Shown here: positions 44,250-52,478 of the stretch, piece by piece
Layout: each line of letters starts with the position of its first letter
Numbering within the stretch: position 1 is the first letter of the stretch
From: DASZUK01 sp963844575
GTDB taxonomy: Bacteria > Actinomycetota > Acidimicrobiia > Acidimicrobiales > RAAP-2
Assembly (NCBI GenBank): GCA_963844575.1
Contig: CAWJOU010000005.1
Span: forward strand, 62,001 to 126,000
DNA: 64,000 nucleotides
Direction: 5' to 3'
Position numbers and translations under genes: made by a program
Notes under the pieces: model-generated
What the model was told of the DNA's origin: nothing
Databases searched by the model: none
What the model saw: only the letters and a program-made list of their open reading frames with translations

Positions 44250-45215
44250 TCATCTTCCAAGGGCAGTGCGCACCGGCCCCAGCAGCAGCTGGAGATGTCG
44301 GAGGCTCAGGTCCTCGGGCATTCCGGCCACCGTCGCCCAGGTGTAGACGTGGACGACCGGGAGCCCGGCCGTCCGCCGGTCGAGCTCGTCGACGGCCTCG
44401 TCCACCGAGAGGACGGCCAACCGGACGGCCACCCGGGCCCCGCCGCGGGCATGGCGGTCACCGAGCTCGTCGGCGGTGAGCGGTCGACCCCCGCCGGCCT
44501 GGCGGTAGCTGTTGAGCTGGTGGAGGTAGTGCGGGACGATGCGCGGCCAGGCCTCGTCGGGGTCGTCGGCGACGATCAGGTCGACCACCCCGCCGACCCG
44601 AGCCGACGCCGGGTCGTGGCCGCCCTCGACCAGCCCGCCGACGTAGTTCTCGTACGCCTCCCGGTTCAGGCTGAGCAGACCGGCGCCGAGCCGGCCGGCC
44701 CGGCGGGCGTTGCGCGGGCCCTGGTAGCCGAGCCAGAGCGGGAACGGGCGCTGGAGCGGCGGCGGCGTCACGCCGTCCTCGTCGAGCAACCGCCGGACCT
44801 CCGCGAACGTCGCGTCGGTCGTGCCGAACCGCCCGTCGAGGTCGGCGCCGAACAACCGGTACTCGTCCTCCACGTACCCCGCGCCGAGCCCGACCTCCAA
44901 CCGGCCGCCCGAGACGAGATCGACCACCGCGGCCTCCTCGGCGATATGGACCGGGTGGCGCAGCGGCGCCTGCACGATCGCCGTGCCGATGCGGATCGTC
45001 GTCGTCCGCGCCGCGATCGCCGCGGCCATCACCAGTGGCTGCGGCAGGTAGCCGTCGTCGAACCGGTGGTGCTCGGTCACCCACACGCTCCCGGCCCCCA
45101 GCCGTTCGGCCTCGGCGATCAGGTCGAGCTGCTGGCGGTAGTGGTCGGCCCACGGCCGCCGCCACGGGGCCGGATTGCGCAGGTCGAGGAAGACCCCGAT
45201 CCCGCCCGGGCTCAT
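44250..45215 (-). CDS. LLM-class F420-dependent oxidoreductase
   Basis: The 321-residue luciferase-like protein opens GIGVFLDLRNPAPWRRPWADHY and has VWVTEHHRFDDGYLPQP, IRIGTAIVQAPLRHPVHIAEEAAVVDLVSGGR and LGAGYVEDEY, all standard LLM/F420 motifs. The start ATG 45215 overlaps the amidohydrolase stop (ATGA). It is thus the second gene of the leftward operon behind a KstR2-like operator. The substrate may be a steroid- or terpenoid-derived ring compound (inference). Confidence 0.87.
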   Translation of the reverse strand: MSPGGIGVFLDLRNPAPWRRPWADHYRQQLDLIAEAERLGAGSVWVTEHHRFDDGYLPQPLVMAAAIAARTTTIRIGTAIVQAPLRHPVHIAEEAAVVDLVSGGRLEVGLGAGYVEDEYRLFGADLDGRFGTTDATFAEVRRLLDEDGVTPPPLQRPFPLWLGYQGPRNARRAGRLGAGLLSLNREAYENYVGGLVEGGHDPASARVGGVVDLIVADDPDEAWPRIVPHYLHQLNSYRQAGGGRPLTADELGDRHARGGARVAVRLAVLSVDEAVDELDRRTAGLPVVHVYTWATVAGMPEDLSLRHLQLLLGPVRTALGR

Positions 45216-46411
45216 GGCTGTAGGTCGAGCTGGAGCATGCGGATGGCGTTGCCGCGCACGATCTTGCGGATCACGTCGTCCGGGAGGCCGGCCATCATCT
45301 TCTCGGCCACCTCCTTCGTGTTCGGCCACGTCGAATCGGTGTGCGGGTAGTCCGTCTCGAACGTGATGTTGTCGACCCCCACCCGGTCGAGCGAGTCCAG
45401 CCCGTGCTGGTCGCGGAAGAAGCAGCCGTAGACCTGGCGGTAGTAGTAGCTCGACGGCGGCTCCGGCACGATATCGCGCACGCCGCCCCACGCCCGGTGC
45501 TCGCTCCACACGTCGTCGGCCCGCTCGAGGATGTACGGCAGCCAGCCGATCTGGCCCTCCGAGTAGGCCAGGCGGAGATCGGGGAAGCGGACGAGGACGC
45601 CGGAGAACAAGAAGTCGGCCAGCGACGCCATCGCGTTGCCGAACGACAGCGTCGCCGACACCGCCACCGGCGCGTCACCCGACGTCGCCGGCATCTTCGA
45701 CGACGACCCGATGTGCATGCAGACGACGGTCCCCGTCTCCGAACAGGCGGCGAAGAACGGGTCCCAGTACCCGGAGTGGATGCTCGGCAGGCCGAGATGC
45801 GGCGGGATCTCGCTGAAACAGACCGCGTGCACGCCGCGCTCGGCGTTCCGTCGGACCTCGTCGGCCGCCAGCTCGGCGTCCCACAGCGGGATCAGGCAGA
45901 GCGGGATGTTGACGCCGCCGCTCTCGCCGCACCACTCGTCGACCATCCAGTCGTTGTACGCCACGATGCACGCCAGCCCGAGCTCGCGGTCGGTCGTCGC
46001 CTCGGTGAACGTCTGGCCGCAGAACCGCGGGAACGTCGGGAAGCACAGCGACGCCTCGACGTGGTTCATCGCCATGTCGGCCACCCGGGCCGCCACGTCG
46101 TAGCAACCCGGCCGCATCTCGTCGTACGTCATCGGCGTCATCGTCATCTCGTCCCGGTCGTAGCCGACCGCCGCGACGTGGCGCTTGTGCACGTAGACGA
46201 GATCCTCGAAGACCCAGCAGTCCGCCTGCGGGCCCTCGGGGTCCCACGTGATGTCGTAGACGCCACCGCCGATGTGCTTCATCGGGCCGATCCCCCGGCG
46301 CTCGATCCGGGGCGCCCGGTCGGCGAACTTCGACGGCATCCACCGCTCCCAGACGTGCGCCGGTTCCACGACGTGGTCGTCGACGCTGACGATCTTGGGC
46401 ATCTCCGCCAT
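45212..46411 (-). CDS. amidohydrolase-family TIM-barrel metal-dependent hydrolase
   Basis: The 399-residue protein starts KIVSVDDHVVEPAHVWERW, the first metal-ligand segment of the amidohydrolase_2 family. It continues with CMHIGSSS (His ligand) and ends with FETDYPHTDSTWPNTKE (Asp ligand). Members hydrolyse or decarboxylate cyclic carboxylates. ATG 46411 is the first gene of an operon with the F420 oxidoreductase. A KstR2-type palindrome lies 62 bases upstream in the divergent promoter region. Confidence 0.85.
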   Translation of the reverse strand: MAEMPKIVSVDDHVVEPAHVWERWMPSKFADRAPRIERRGIGPMKHIGGGVYDITWDPEGPQADCWVFEDLVYVHKRHVAAVGYDRDEMTMTPMTYDEMRPGCYDVAARVADMAMNHVEASLCFPTFPRFCGQTFTEATTDRELGLACIVAYNDWMVDEWCGESGGVNIPLCLIPLWDAELAADEVRRNAERGVHAVCFSEIPPHLGLPSIHSGYWDPFFAACSETGTVVCMHIGSSSKMPATSGDAPVAVSATLSFGNAMASLADFLFSGVLVRFPDLRLAYSEGQIGWLPYILERADDVWSEHRAWGGVRDIVPEPPSSYYYRQVYGCFFRDQHGLDSLDRVGVDNITFETDYPHTDSTWPNTKEVAEKMMAGLPDDVIRKIVRGNAIRMLQLDLQP

Positions 46412-46472
46412 GGGTCTCCAGTCTGATGATGCGTGAGCCGTCACGAGCCTACCGCGGGCCGTTTCGCCGGCT

Positions 46473-46486
46473 GGCAAGCGCTTGCT
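46473..46486. promoter_or_regulatory. KstR2-type operator in divergent promoter
   Basis: GGCAAGCGCTTGCT matches AnCAAGnnCTTGnT except for the first base, and its centre GCAAGCGCTTGC is a perfect 12-bp palindrome. It lies 19 bases before GTG 46505 and 62 bases before the divergent amidohydrolase, so one repressor dimer pair could control both directions. Confidence 0.75.
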
Positions 46487-46504
46487 TGGTGCTACGTTCG
46501 GCTC

Positions 46505-48769
46505 GTGCCCGGTCAGTCCGCACCCCGGCGTGACGTCAGCGGCCGACCGGTCGAGCTGGACGACGCCGACCTCGACCGGTTCTTCCACCCGGCGACGGTC
46601 GCCGTCGTCGGCGCGTCCGACCAGGACGGCCGGCCCAACACCGGCATGACCCGCCAGCTGCACCAGTGGGCCGTCCGGATGGGCGCCACCTTCTACCCCG
46701 TCCACCCGACCCGGCAGACCGTCTTCGACGTCCCATGCGTCCCGTCCGTCGCCGGCCTGCCCGACGGCGTCGACGTCGTCGCGTTCGTCATCGCCGACCC
46801 GATCGAGGCCATCGGCCAGGCCGCCGGCAAGGGCTTCGGCTTCGCGGTCGTCTTCGCCGCCGGCTTCGCCGAGCTCGGCGAGGACGGTCGGGCGGCCCAG
46901 GCCTCGCTGGCCGACCTCGTCCGGGCCAGCGGCATGCGGCTGCTCGGGCCGAACACCAACCTCAACGCGTTCGAGACCTTCCGCACCGACCTCGACGGCC
47001 CGGCCATCGCTCTCATCTCCCAGAGCGGGCACCAGGGCCGCCCGATCTTCCAGGCCCAGGCGCTCGGCGTCCGGCTGGCCTACTGGGCGCCGACCGGGAA
47101 CGAGGGCGACCTCGAGGTCGCCGACTTCGTCCGCTACTTCGCCGACCAGGACGACGTCGGCGCCATCGCCGCCTACGTCGAGGGCTTCGAGGACGGCCGA
47201 CGCCTGCTGCTGGCCGCCGACCACGCGGCCGAACGCCGCGTCCCGGTCGTCATGGTCAAGGTCGGCCGCACCGACGAAGGTCGCTCGATGGCCGGTTCGC
47301 ACACCGGCAAGCTCGCGGGGGCCGACGCGGTCGCCGACGCGGCCCTGCGGCAGGCCGGCATCGTCCGCGTCGAGGGCCTCGACGAGCTGTCCGACACCGC
47401 CCAACTGCTCGCCCGGGCCAAGCCGCCGACTGGCGACGGCGTCGTCATCTATTCGATCTCCGGCGGCACCGGCGCCCACATGGCCGACGTCTGTGCCAGC
47501 CGCGGCCTCAGACTCCCCCGGCTCAGTGCCGAGACCCAGGAGCGGCTCTGGGAGTGGATCCCGCGGTACCTGCGGGTCTCGAACCCGGTCGACAACGGTG
47601 GGCACCCCGTCGGCGACTGGCGGGGGCGCAAGATCCTCGACGCCCTCGTCGCCGATCCCGACGTCGACGTGCTCGTCGCTCCCATCACCGGCGCGTTCCC
47701 GCCGATGAGCGACGGGCTCGCCCAGGATCTCGTCGACGTCGCCGAGACCACCGACAAGCCGATCTGCGTGATCTGGGGCTCGCCGGTCGGCGACGAGACC
47801 GCGTACCGGTCGATCCTCCTCGGCTCCCGGCGCGTCGTCGTCTTCCGGACGTTCGCCAACTGCGCCACCGCCCTCCGCGGCTACTTCGACTACCACGGCT
47901 TCCTCGCCCGCCGGCGCTCCCCGTTCGCCGACCTCGGTGCCGAGCCGTCGCCGGCGAAGGCCGTCGCCACCAAAGTGATCGCCGAGAGCCGCACCGCCGG
48001 TCGGTCGACCTGGTCGGAGGCGGCCGGCGGCGCGGCGCTGTCGGAGGCGGCCGGCGCAGCGGCGCTGTCGGAGGCGGCCGGCGCAGCGGCGCTGTCGGAG
48101 ATGGACAGCGCGGCCGTCCTCGACGCCTACGGCGTCCCGAGCGCGGCGGCCCGGCTGTGCCGTTCCGCCGCCGAGGCCGTGACCGCGGCGGACGACCTCG
48201 GGTACCCCGTCGTCCTCAAGGCCGGCGGCGGTGGCATCGCCCACAAGTCCGACGCCGGGCTCGTCCGCCTCGGCGTGGCGACCGCCGGCGACGTCGCCGC
48301 GGCCTACGACGACCTCGTCGCCCGAGCGGCCGCGGTGGCCGCCGCGGCCGGCACGGCGCCGATCGACGGGATCGTCGTCGCCGTGATGGTCCGCGGCGGC
48401 GTCGAGACGGTGGTCGGGCTGAGCCAGGACGCGGTCTTCGGCCCGACGGTGATGGTCGGCCTCGGTGGCGTCTTCGTCGAAGTCCTCGGCGACGTCGCCT
48501 TCCGGGTGCCGCCCTTCGACCGCGACGAGGCCCGGCGGATGCTCGCCGAGCTGCGCGGGCAGCCGCTGCTGGCCGGCGCCCGCGGTCGGCCCCCGGCCGA
48601 CGTCGACGCGCTCCTCGACGCGGTCATGGCCATCCAATCGCTCGGCATGGAGCTGGCCGGCACCGTGCGGGAGGTCGACATCAACCCGTTGCTCGTGCGC
48701 GACGACGGCCACGGCGCGGTCGCCCTCGATGCCCTCGTCGTCCCCGAGCCGTCGAACGGCGGCCGGTGA
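46505..48769 (+). CDS. NDP-forming-type acyl-CoA synthetase (acetate-CoA ligase family)
   Basis: The 754-residue protein joins the alpha part (CoA-binding ATVAVVGASDQDG, then GSHTGKLAG with the phosphohistidine) to a C-terminal ATP-grasp domain (VVLKAGGGGIAHKSDAGLVRLGV). Such enzymes link an acyl acid to CoA with nucleotide hydrolysis or run in reverse. The linker carries three nearly identical 9-residue repeats (SEAAGAAAL). GTG 46505 is chosen because it follows the KstR2-type site closely. The following SnoaL genes are cotranscribed. The acid substrate is unknown. Confidence 0.87.
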   Translation: MPGQSAPRRDVSGRPVELDDADLDRFFHPATVAVVGASDQDGRPNTGMTRQLHQWAVRMGATFYPVHPTRQTVFDVPCVPSVAGLPDGVDVVAFVIADPIEAIGQAAGKGFGFAVVFAAGFAELGEDGRAAQASLADLVRASGMRLLGPNTNLNAFETFRTDLDGPAIALISQSGHQGRPIFQAQALGVRLAYWAPTGNEGDLEVADFVRYFADQDDVGAIAAYVEGFEDGRRLLLAADHAAERRVPVVMVKVGRTDEGRSMAGSHTGKLAGADAVADAALRQAGIVRVEGLDELSDTAQLLARAKPPTGDGVVIYSISGGTGAHMADVCASRGLRLPRLSAETQERLWEWIPRYLRVSNPVDNGGHPVGDWRGRKILDALVADPDVDVLVAPITGAFPPMSDGLAQDLVDVAETTDKPICVIWGSPVGDETAYRSILLGSRRVVVFRTFANCATALRGYFDYHGFLARRRSPFADLGAEPSPAKAVATKVIAESRTAGRSTWSEAAGGAALSEAAGAAALSEAAGAAALSEMDSAAVLDAYGVPSAAARLCRSAAEAVTAADDLGYPVVLKAGGGGIAHKSDAGLVRLGVATAGDVAAAYDDLVARAAAVAAAAGTAPIDGIVVAVMVRGGVETVVGLSQDAVFGPTVMVGLGGVFVEVLGDVAFRVPPFDRDEARRMLAELRGQPLLAGARGRPPADVDALLDAVMAIQSLGMELAGTVREVDINPLLVRDDGHGAVALDALVVPEPSNGGR
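48014..48094 (+). repeat. 27-bp tandem repeat x3 in acyl-CoA synthetase linker
   Basis: Three in-frame 27-bp units occupy 48014-48040, 48041-48067 and 48068-48094. The last two are identical. They encode SEAAGGAAL, SEAAGAAAL and SEAAGAAAL between the CoA-ligase and ATP-grasp domains, and unit number could vary between strains. Confidence 0.9.
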
Positions 48770-48807
48770 GCCGGCCCGACGAACACCGAACCAAGGAGGA
48801 GGACACG

Positions 48808-49359
48808 ATGACCGTCGACGGAGGTACCGACCTGGAGGCCCGGGTCAGGCAGCTCGAGTCGGTAGAGGAGATCCGCCAGCTCGTCGCCCGCTACGCCCTG
48901 GCCCTCGACAGCCGCAACGTCGAGGCGTTGGCCGCGTTGTTCGTCGCCGACGTCGAGACGCACGGTGGCGGCCGGGGACGGGCCGCGCTGGCCGAATGGT
49001 TCAACGGACCGGTGCTCCGGCAGGGCTACTCGACGACGTTCCACCTCATCGGCAACCACATCATCGACTTCGTCGACGACGACCACGCCACCGGCGCGCT
49101 CTACTGCCGGCCGGAGCACGAGGCCGGCGACCTCTGGGTGATCATGCCGGTCGTCTACGAGGACCGCTACGAACGCCAGGACGGCCACTGGTACTTCCGG
49201 AGCCGGCGGCCCCACGCGTTCTACGCGGCCGACGTCACCGAGAGCCCGCTCGAGATCGAGAACCGGTTCCACTTCCCCGACAACCCGTTCATGACCCGCC
49301 CGACGCTGCCCGAGCGGTGGGAGTCGTGGCAGCGTTTCTGGGCCGAGGACGATGGCTGA
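48808..49359 (+). CDS. SnoaL-like dehydratase/isomerase-fold protein
   Basis: The 183-residue protein has the SnoaL_4 signature EEIRQLVARYALALDSRNVEALAALF and HLIGNHIIDFVDDDHATGALYC. This family includes bile-acid 7-alpha-dehydratase-like (BaiE) and scytalone dehydratase-like enzymes. An excellent AAGGAGGAGG site precedes ATG 48808. It overlaps the next paralogue by eight bases. A steroid-ring dehydratase or isomerase is an attractive but unproven role, given the operator upstream of the operon. Confidence 0.82.
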   Translation: MTVDGGTDLEARVRQLESVEEIRQLVARYALALDSRNVEALAALFVADVETHGGGRGRAALAEWFNGPVLRQGYSTTFHLIGNHIIDFVDDDHATGALYCRPEHEAGDLWVIMPVVYEDRYERQDGHWYFRSRRPHAFYAADVTESPLEIENRFHFPDNPFMTRPTLPERWESWQRFWAEDDG

Positions 49360-49891
49360 CGGCGGCCGGGCGCTGGCCGCCCGCATCGACCGGCTCGAGT
49401 CGTACGGCGCCATCCGCCAGCTCGCCTGGCGCTACGGCTACGACCTCGACCGCCGCGACATCGACGCGCTGATGGCGCTCTACGCCGAGGACGTCGAGGT
49501 AGGGCACCACCACCGAGGCCGCCAGGCGCTGTACGACGAGATCGTCCCGGCGCTCCATCGCGTCCGCATCACGATCCTCCACGTCGGCACCCACGTCATC
49601 GACTTCGTCGACGACGACCACGCCACCGGCGGCGTCTACTGCCATGCCGAGGTCCAGACCGACGAGCGGACGTGGATCAACCAGGCCATCCACTACACCG
49701 ATCGCTACGTCCGCCAGGACGGGCGCTGGTACTTCGCCGCCCGTCGTCGCCACGAGCTCTTCTACGGCGTCGAGCACGGCCGCAACCCGGTGGGGCTGGA
49801 GCCGGCCAACTGGCCGATCCACGACACCGGGGCCGGCACCCTGCCCGGCCGCTGGGAGAGCTGGCAGCAGTTCTGGACCACGACGCAGTGA
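49352..49891 (+). CDS. SnoaL-like protein, paralogue of preceding gene
   Basis: The 179-residue product is clearly related to the gene before it (IRQLAWRYGYDLDRRDIDALMALYAEDVEV, then the shared THVIDFVDDDHATGGVYC and the ending RWESWQQFW). The two may form a heteromer or act on successive substrates. The ATG lies within the end of the upstream gene, so translation is coupled. Confidence 0.82.
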   Translation: MADGGRALAARIDRLESYGAIRQLAWRYGYDLDRRDIDALMALYAEDVEVGHHHRGRQALYDEIVPALHRVRITILHVGTHVIDFVDDDHATGGVYCHAEVQTDERTWINQAIHYTDRYVRQDGRWYFAARRRHELFYGVEHGRNPVGLEPANWPIHDTGAGTLPGRWESWQQFWTTTQ

Positions 49892-49919
49892 GCCACGACG
49901 CAGTGCCGGGAGCGGCGGG

Positions 49920-50414
49920 TCAGACCGGGGCCGGTGACAAGAGGGCGTCGATCTGGCCCATCGCCAGGCTCATGCCTTCCTGCATCCCCATGCCAAGCAT
50001 GGTCTCCATCTGGTCGACGTCGACGAACTGGACCACCGCCGTCATCCGGGTCCCACCGTCCACGGCCTCGAAGGTGACGCAGCCCGGCATCGGCTCGACA
50101 CCCGGCGCCGGCTCGCCGTCGTCACCGGCCAGACCGTTGGCGAACTCCAACCGATGCGGCTTGTCGAGCACCTCCATCCGCCACCACCCCCGAGGGGTCT
50201 CCCCGGCCGGTCCGGTCATGTAATAGCGGGACTCCCCGCCGACCACGAAGTCGTGGCGAGTGAACGTGGCCGGAAACGTCGGCGGCCCCCACCAGCGCTC
50301 GAGCTTGCGGGGGTCCTCCCACACCTCCCAGACCCGGCCGGGAGCGACATCGAACTCGGCGACCACGGTGAGGGTCAGGGCGGCCGGGTCCTTGGTGCTG
50401 TTGATGACGGTCAT
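49920..50414 (-). CDS. SRPBCC-family (AHSA1-like) protein
   Basis: The 164-residue START-like protein has the AHSA1 pattern FDVAPGRVWEVWEDPRKLERWWGPPTFPATF and ends with the long helix GMQEGMSLAMGQIDALL. Such proteins bind hydrophobic ligands or act as chaperone-like partners. The start ATG 50414 overlaps the ArsR stop (ATGA), a common ArsR-SRPBCC pairing in which the regulator controls the binding protein. Confidence 0.85.
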   Translation of the reverse strand: MTVINSTKDPAALTLTVVAEFDVAPGRVWEVWEDPRKLERWWGPPTFPATFTRHDFVVGGESRYYMTGPAGETPRGWWRMEVLDKPHRLEFANGLAGDDGEPAPGVEPMPGCVTFEAVDGGTRMTAVVQFVDVDQMETMLGMGMQEGMSLAMGQIDALLSPAPV

Positions 50415-50758
50415 GTACTGGTTCCTTTCTCGTCGGCGAGGATGTCGGCGATCCGTTCGGCCCGCTGTCGCCATAGCTGGTCGTAGTCGTCGAGGAGGGC
50501 GACGGCTCGGCGCAGGGTCGAGGTGTTGGTGTGGACGATCTGCTCCCGACCGCGCCGCTGCTTGGTCACCAGCGTGGCCCGCTCGAGCACGGCGACGTGC
50601 TTCTGCACGGCGGCAAAGCTCATCTCGTAGTGGCCCGCCAGAGCCGACACCGACTGCTCCTGCCGGATGGCCCGGCTCAGGATGTCTCGCCGGGTCGCAT
50701 CGGCCAGGGCCTGGAAGATGCGGTCGATCTCGTCGTCCGTGAGCTGATCTACAACCAT
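50411..50758 (-). CDS. ArsR-family regulator
   Basis: The ~115-residue winged-helix protein contains IFQALADATRRDILSRAI, the typical opening, and SFAAVQKHVAVLERATLV as the recognition helix. Metal-binding cysteines are absent. Start is ATG 50758 or 50779; the first lies at the centre of a 24-bp palindrome that should be its own operator. It is coupled to the SRPBCC gene. Confidence 0.85.
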   Translation of the reverse strand: MVVDQLTDDEIDRIFQALADATRRDILSRAIRQEQSVSALAGHYEMSFAAVQKHVAVLERATLVTKQRRGREQIVHTNTSTLRRAVALLDDYDQLWRQRAERIADILADEKGTST

Positions 50759-50770
50759 TAGGTTGTAGAT
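50747..50770. promoter_or_regulatory. ArsR operator spanning the start codon
   Basis: Perfect 10-bp arms ATCTACAACC and GGTTGTAGAT flank ATTA. The ATG of the shorter arsR form sits at the symmetry centre. Bound repressor would block initiation directly, indicating autoregulation. Confidence 0.7.
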
Positions 50771-50775
50771 TAACG

Positions 50776-50884
50776 GCATGGGCGGTCGGGCGCAAGGGGC
50801 CCACCCGCCCGTGGAAACAGTGAGAACCGCGGCCCCGAAGGGCCGCGGCTCTCACGACGACGTCCCGCCCATGCGGGGCGGGTG
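50776..50884 (-). terminator. multi-branched inverted-repeat element/terminator after livK
   Basis: A strong hairpin (50820-50855) has arms GTGAGA-A-CCGCGGCCC and GGGCCGCGG-C-TCTCAC with a CGAA loop. Outside it, GCATGGGCGG (50776-50785) pairs with CCGCCCATGC (50865-50874), and ACCCGCCC (50803-50810) pairs with GGGCGGGT (50876-50883). On the minus strand it follows livK, with CTGTTTCC after the hairpin, so it may terminate livK transcription. Confidence 0.45.
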
Positions 50885-50893
50885 ACCGCTGGC

Positions 50894-52135
50894 TCAGCCG
50901 GCTGTCGACCCCGGCGCGCCGAACTGGCCTGTGATCAGCTTCGACGGCTTCACGAAGCTGAACGACGAGAGCGGCACTGTGGCGAAGTGCGACGCTGTCG
51001 TGTACCCGTACGACGGGAACAGCCCGGTCGGCACCGAGTGGGCCTTCTGCTGGGCCACCACCTGCTTGGCCAGCTTGGCCGCTGTTGTCAGCGTCCCGGC
51101 CTTGCGAGCGGCGTAGACGCCCATGAGCACCGCGTCGTACTCGTAGCCGAAGAGGAGCGACGCCTTGGGCGAGCCGTTCCGCTTCATGGCGGTGAGCATC
51201 GTCTGGGTGTTCTTCGGCGTCTGGCTCGGCGGCTTGTACACGCCGGCCGTCACCGTCTGGAACTTCAGGTTCTTCAACGCCGAGGTGCCGAGGTTGCCGG
51301 TCGGCGGCGGCGTGGTGATCGGCGTCGACACGCTGAAGGAGTCGTCACCGAGGACCGGCACGGTCCAGCCGATCTTCTGCAAGTCCTCCATCATGTAACC
51401 GGCCGGGGCGCCGTAGGCGTCGGCCCACACCAGTTGCGGCTTGGACGACTGCAGGGCCGACAGTGTCGACGTGAATGTCAGCGCTGTCACCTTGTAGTTG
51501 ACCGAGTCGGTCACCGTCAGCCCGTCGGCCTTGGCTTCCTTGTTCATCGACTTGCCGATCGCTGTCCCGTAGGCGTCGTTCCCGGCGAAGATGGCGACCT
51601 TCTTGACGCCTTTGGCCTTCGTGTACGCGACGAACGCTCGCACGTAGTTTGTCGTGCTCGGCGACAGGTCGAAGTTGTACGGGAAGGCCGATGCCTTGCC
51701 GGACGTTGTCGTCGGCGCCTGGTTGAAGCTCAGCACCTTGTCTTGCTTGGCGATCGGCAGCAGCGCGGAGGACTCCGCTGACGCGTTGCCGAAGATGACC
51801 ATGTTCGGCTTTGTCGACCCGTTCTCCGCCGATTCGAGCTTGGTGACGGCTGTCGTCGGGGAGCTGTTTGTGTTGGCCGTCTGCAGTACGACTTTGTGGC
51901 CGTTGACCCCACCCGACTTGTTGACCACTGTGATGGCCGCCTTGGTCAGCAACGTCTCGGTCTGGGCGTTTGTCTTCAAACCCGCTGTGCTGCTGGCGGC
52001 GATCAGCAGGACCCGGAACGGCGTGCTGCTCGCTCCGGCCGTCGACACGCCGACGGCGACCCCGCTCCCCAAGGTCGCCCCCGTCACTGCAACTGCAGCT
52101 GCGGCGCAGGCCCACCGGTTCCGTCGTCGATGCAT
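50894..52135 (-). CDS. livK: LIV-type ABC transporter substrate-binding protein
   Basis: The 413-residue protein has a signal peptide (RRRNRWACAAAAVAVTGATL and following) without a lipobox cysteine. The type I periplasmic-binding fold follows: PFRVLLIAASSTAGLK, ITVVNKSGGVNGHKVVLQT, KKVAIFAGNDAYGTAIGKS. Family members bind branched-chain amino acids, amides, urea or hydrophobic acids. ATG 52135 is preferred because GGGGGAG lies five bases upstream. A KstR2-type site 35 bases upstream suggests induction during steroid catabolism. The permease and ATPase genes are divergent. Confidence 0.85.
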   Translation of the reverse strand: MHRRRNRWACAAAAVAVTGATLGSGVAVGVSTAGASSTPFRVLLIAASSTAGLKTNAQTETLLTKAAITVVNKSGGVNGHKVVLQTANTNSSPTTAVTKLESAENGSTKPNMVIFGNASAESSALLPIAKQDKVLSFNQAPTTTSGKASAFPYNFDLSPSTTNYVRAFVAYTKAKGVKKVAIFAGNDAYGTAIGKSMNKEAKADGLTVTDSVNYKVTALTFTSTLSALQSSKPQLVWADAYGAPAGYMMEDLQKIGWTVPVLGDDSFSVSTPITTPPPTGNLGTSALKNLKFQTVTAGVYKPPSQTPKNTQTMLTAMKRNGSPKASLLFGYEYDAVLMGVYAARKAGTLTTAAKLAKQVVAQQKAHSVPTGLFPSYGYTTASHFATVPLSSFSFVKPSKLITGQFGAPGSTAG

Positions 52136-52169
52136 GCGCACTCCCCCTTGCATCCATTCGAGCTTGCTG

Positions 52170-52183
52170 AGCAAGCGCTTGGT
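52170..52183. promoter_or_regulatory. KstR2-type operator, livK side
   Basis: AGCAAGCGCTTGGT is an exact match to AnCAAGnnCTTGnT, 35 bases before the livK ATG. An overlapping inverted copy of gcttgct just beside it could extend the site. Confidence 0.8.
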
Positions 52184-52354
52184 CAGTGACATCCTACGGA
52201 AACAGAAAGTCGGCGTCCACCGATTACGGCAAATTCTTTGCGATCGAGTTACTGATCCATGTCCAATAGCACGACGTACGCCAGGAATGCATGACAAGAA
52301 TGTGGGCTCTGAGCTGACCACCCTTACGGGGGAATGGCACTGGCCATGGGGTGC

Positions 52355-52368
52355 AGCAAGCGCTTGGT
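52355..52368. promoter_or_regulatory. KstR2-type operator, livH side
   Basis: AGCAAGCGCTTGGT is identical to the livK-side copy and an exact match to the KstR2 pattern. It is 110 bases upstream of the livH start, leaving room for a promoter between the site and the gene. Confidence 0.8.
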
Positions 52369-52478
52369 CGACACTACAGTGACCATCAGACGGCTGTTCG
52401 GCGGAGCCGGGCGTCGGGGACCGGCGCCGGTGGGCCACGCTCGCCGAGCGGTGAGGTGGCGACAAGGGGGTGCAGCGG

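Larger units (their letters stand above)
52136..52478. other. 343-base divergent promoter region livK / livH
   Basis: This gap contains no gene I can support. It is less GC-rich than its surroundings and carries two perfect KstR2-type palindromes, one near each flanking gene and 185 bases apart start to start. Separate promoters under a common repressor are the simplest reading. Confidence 0.7.
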
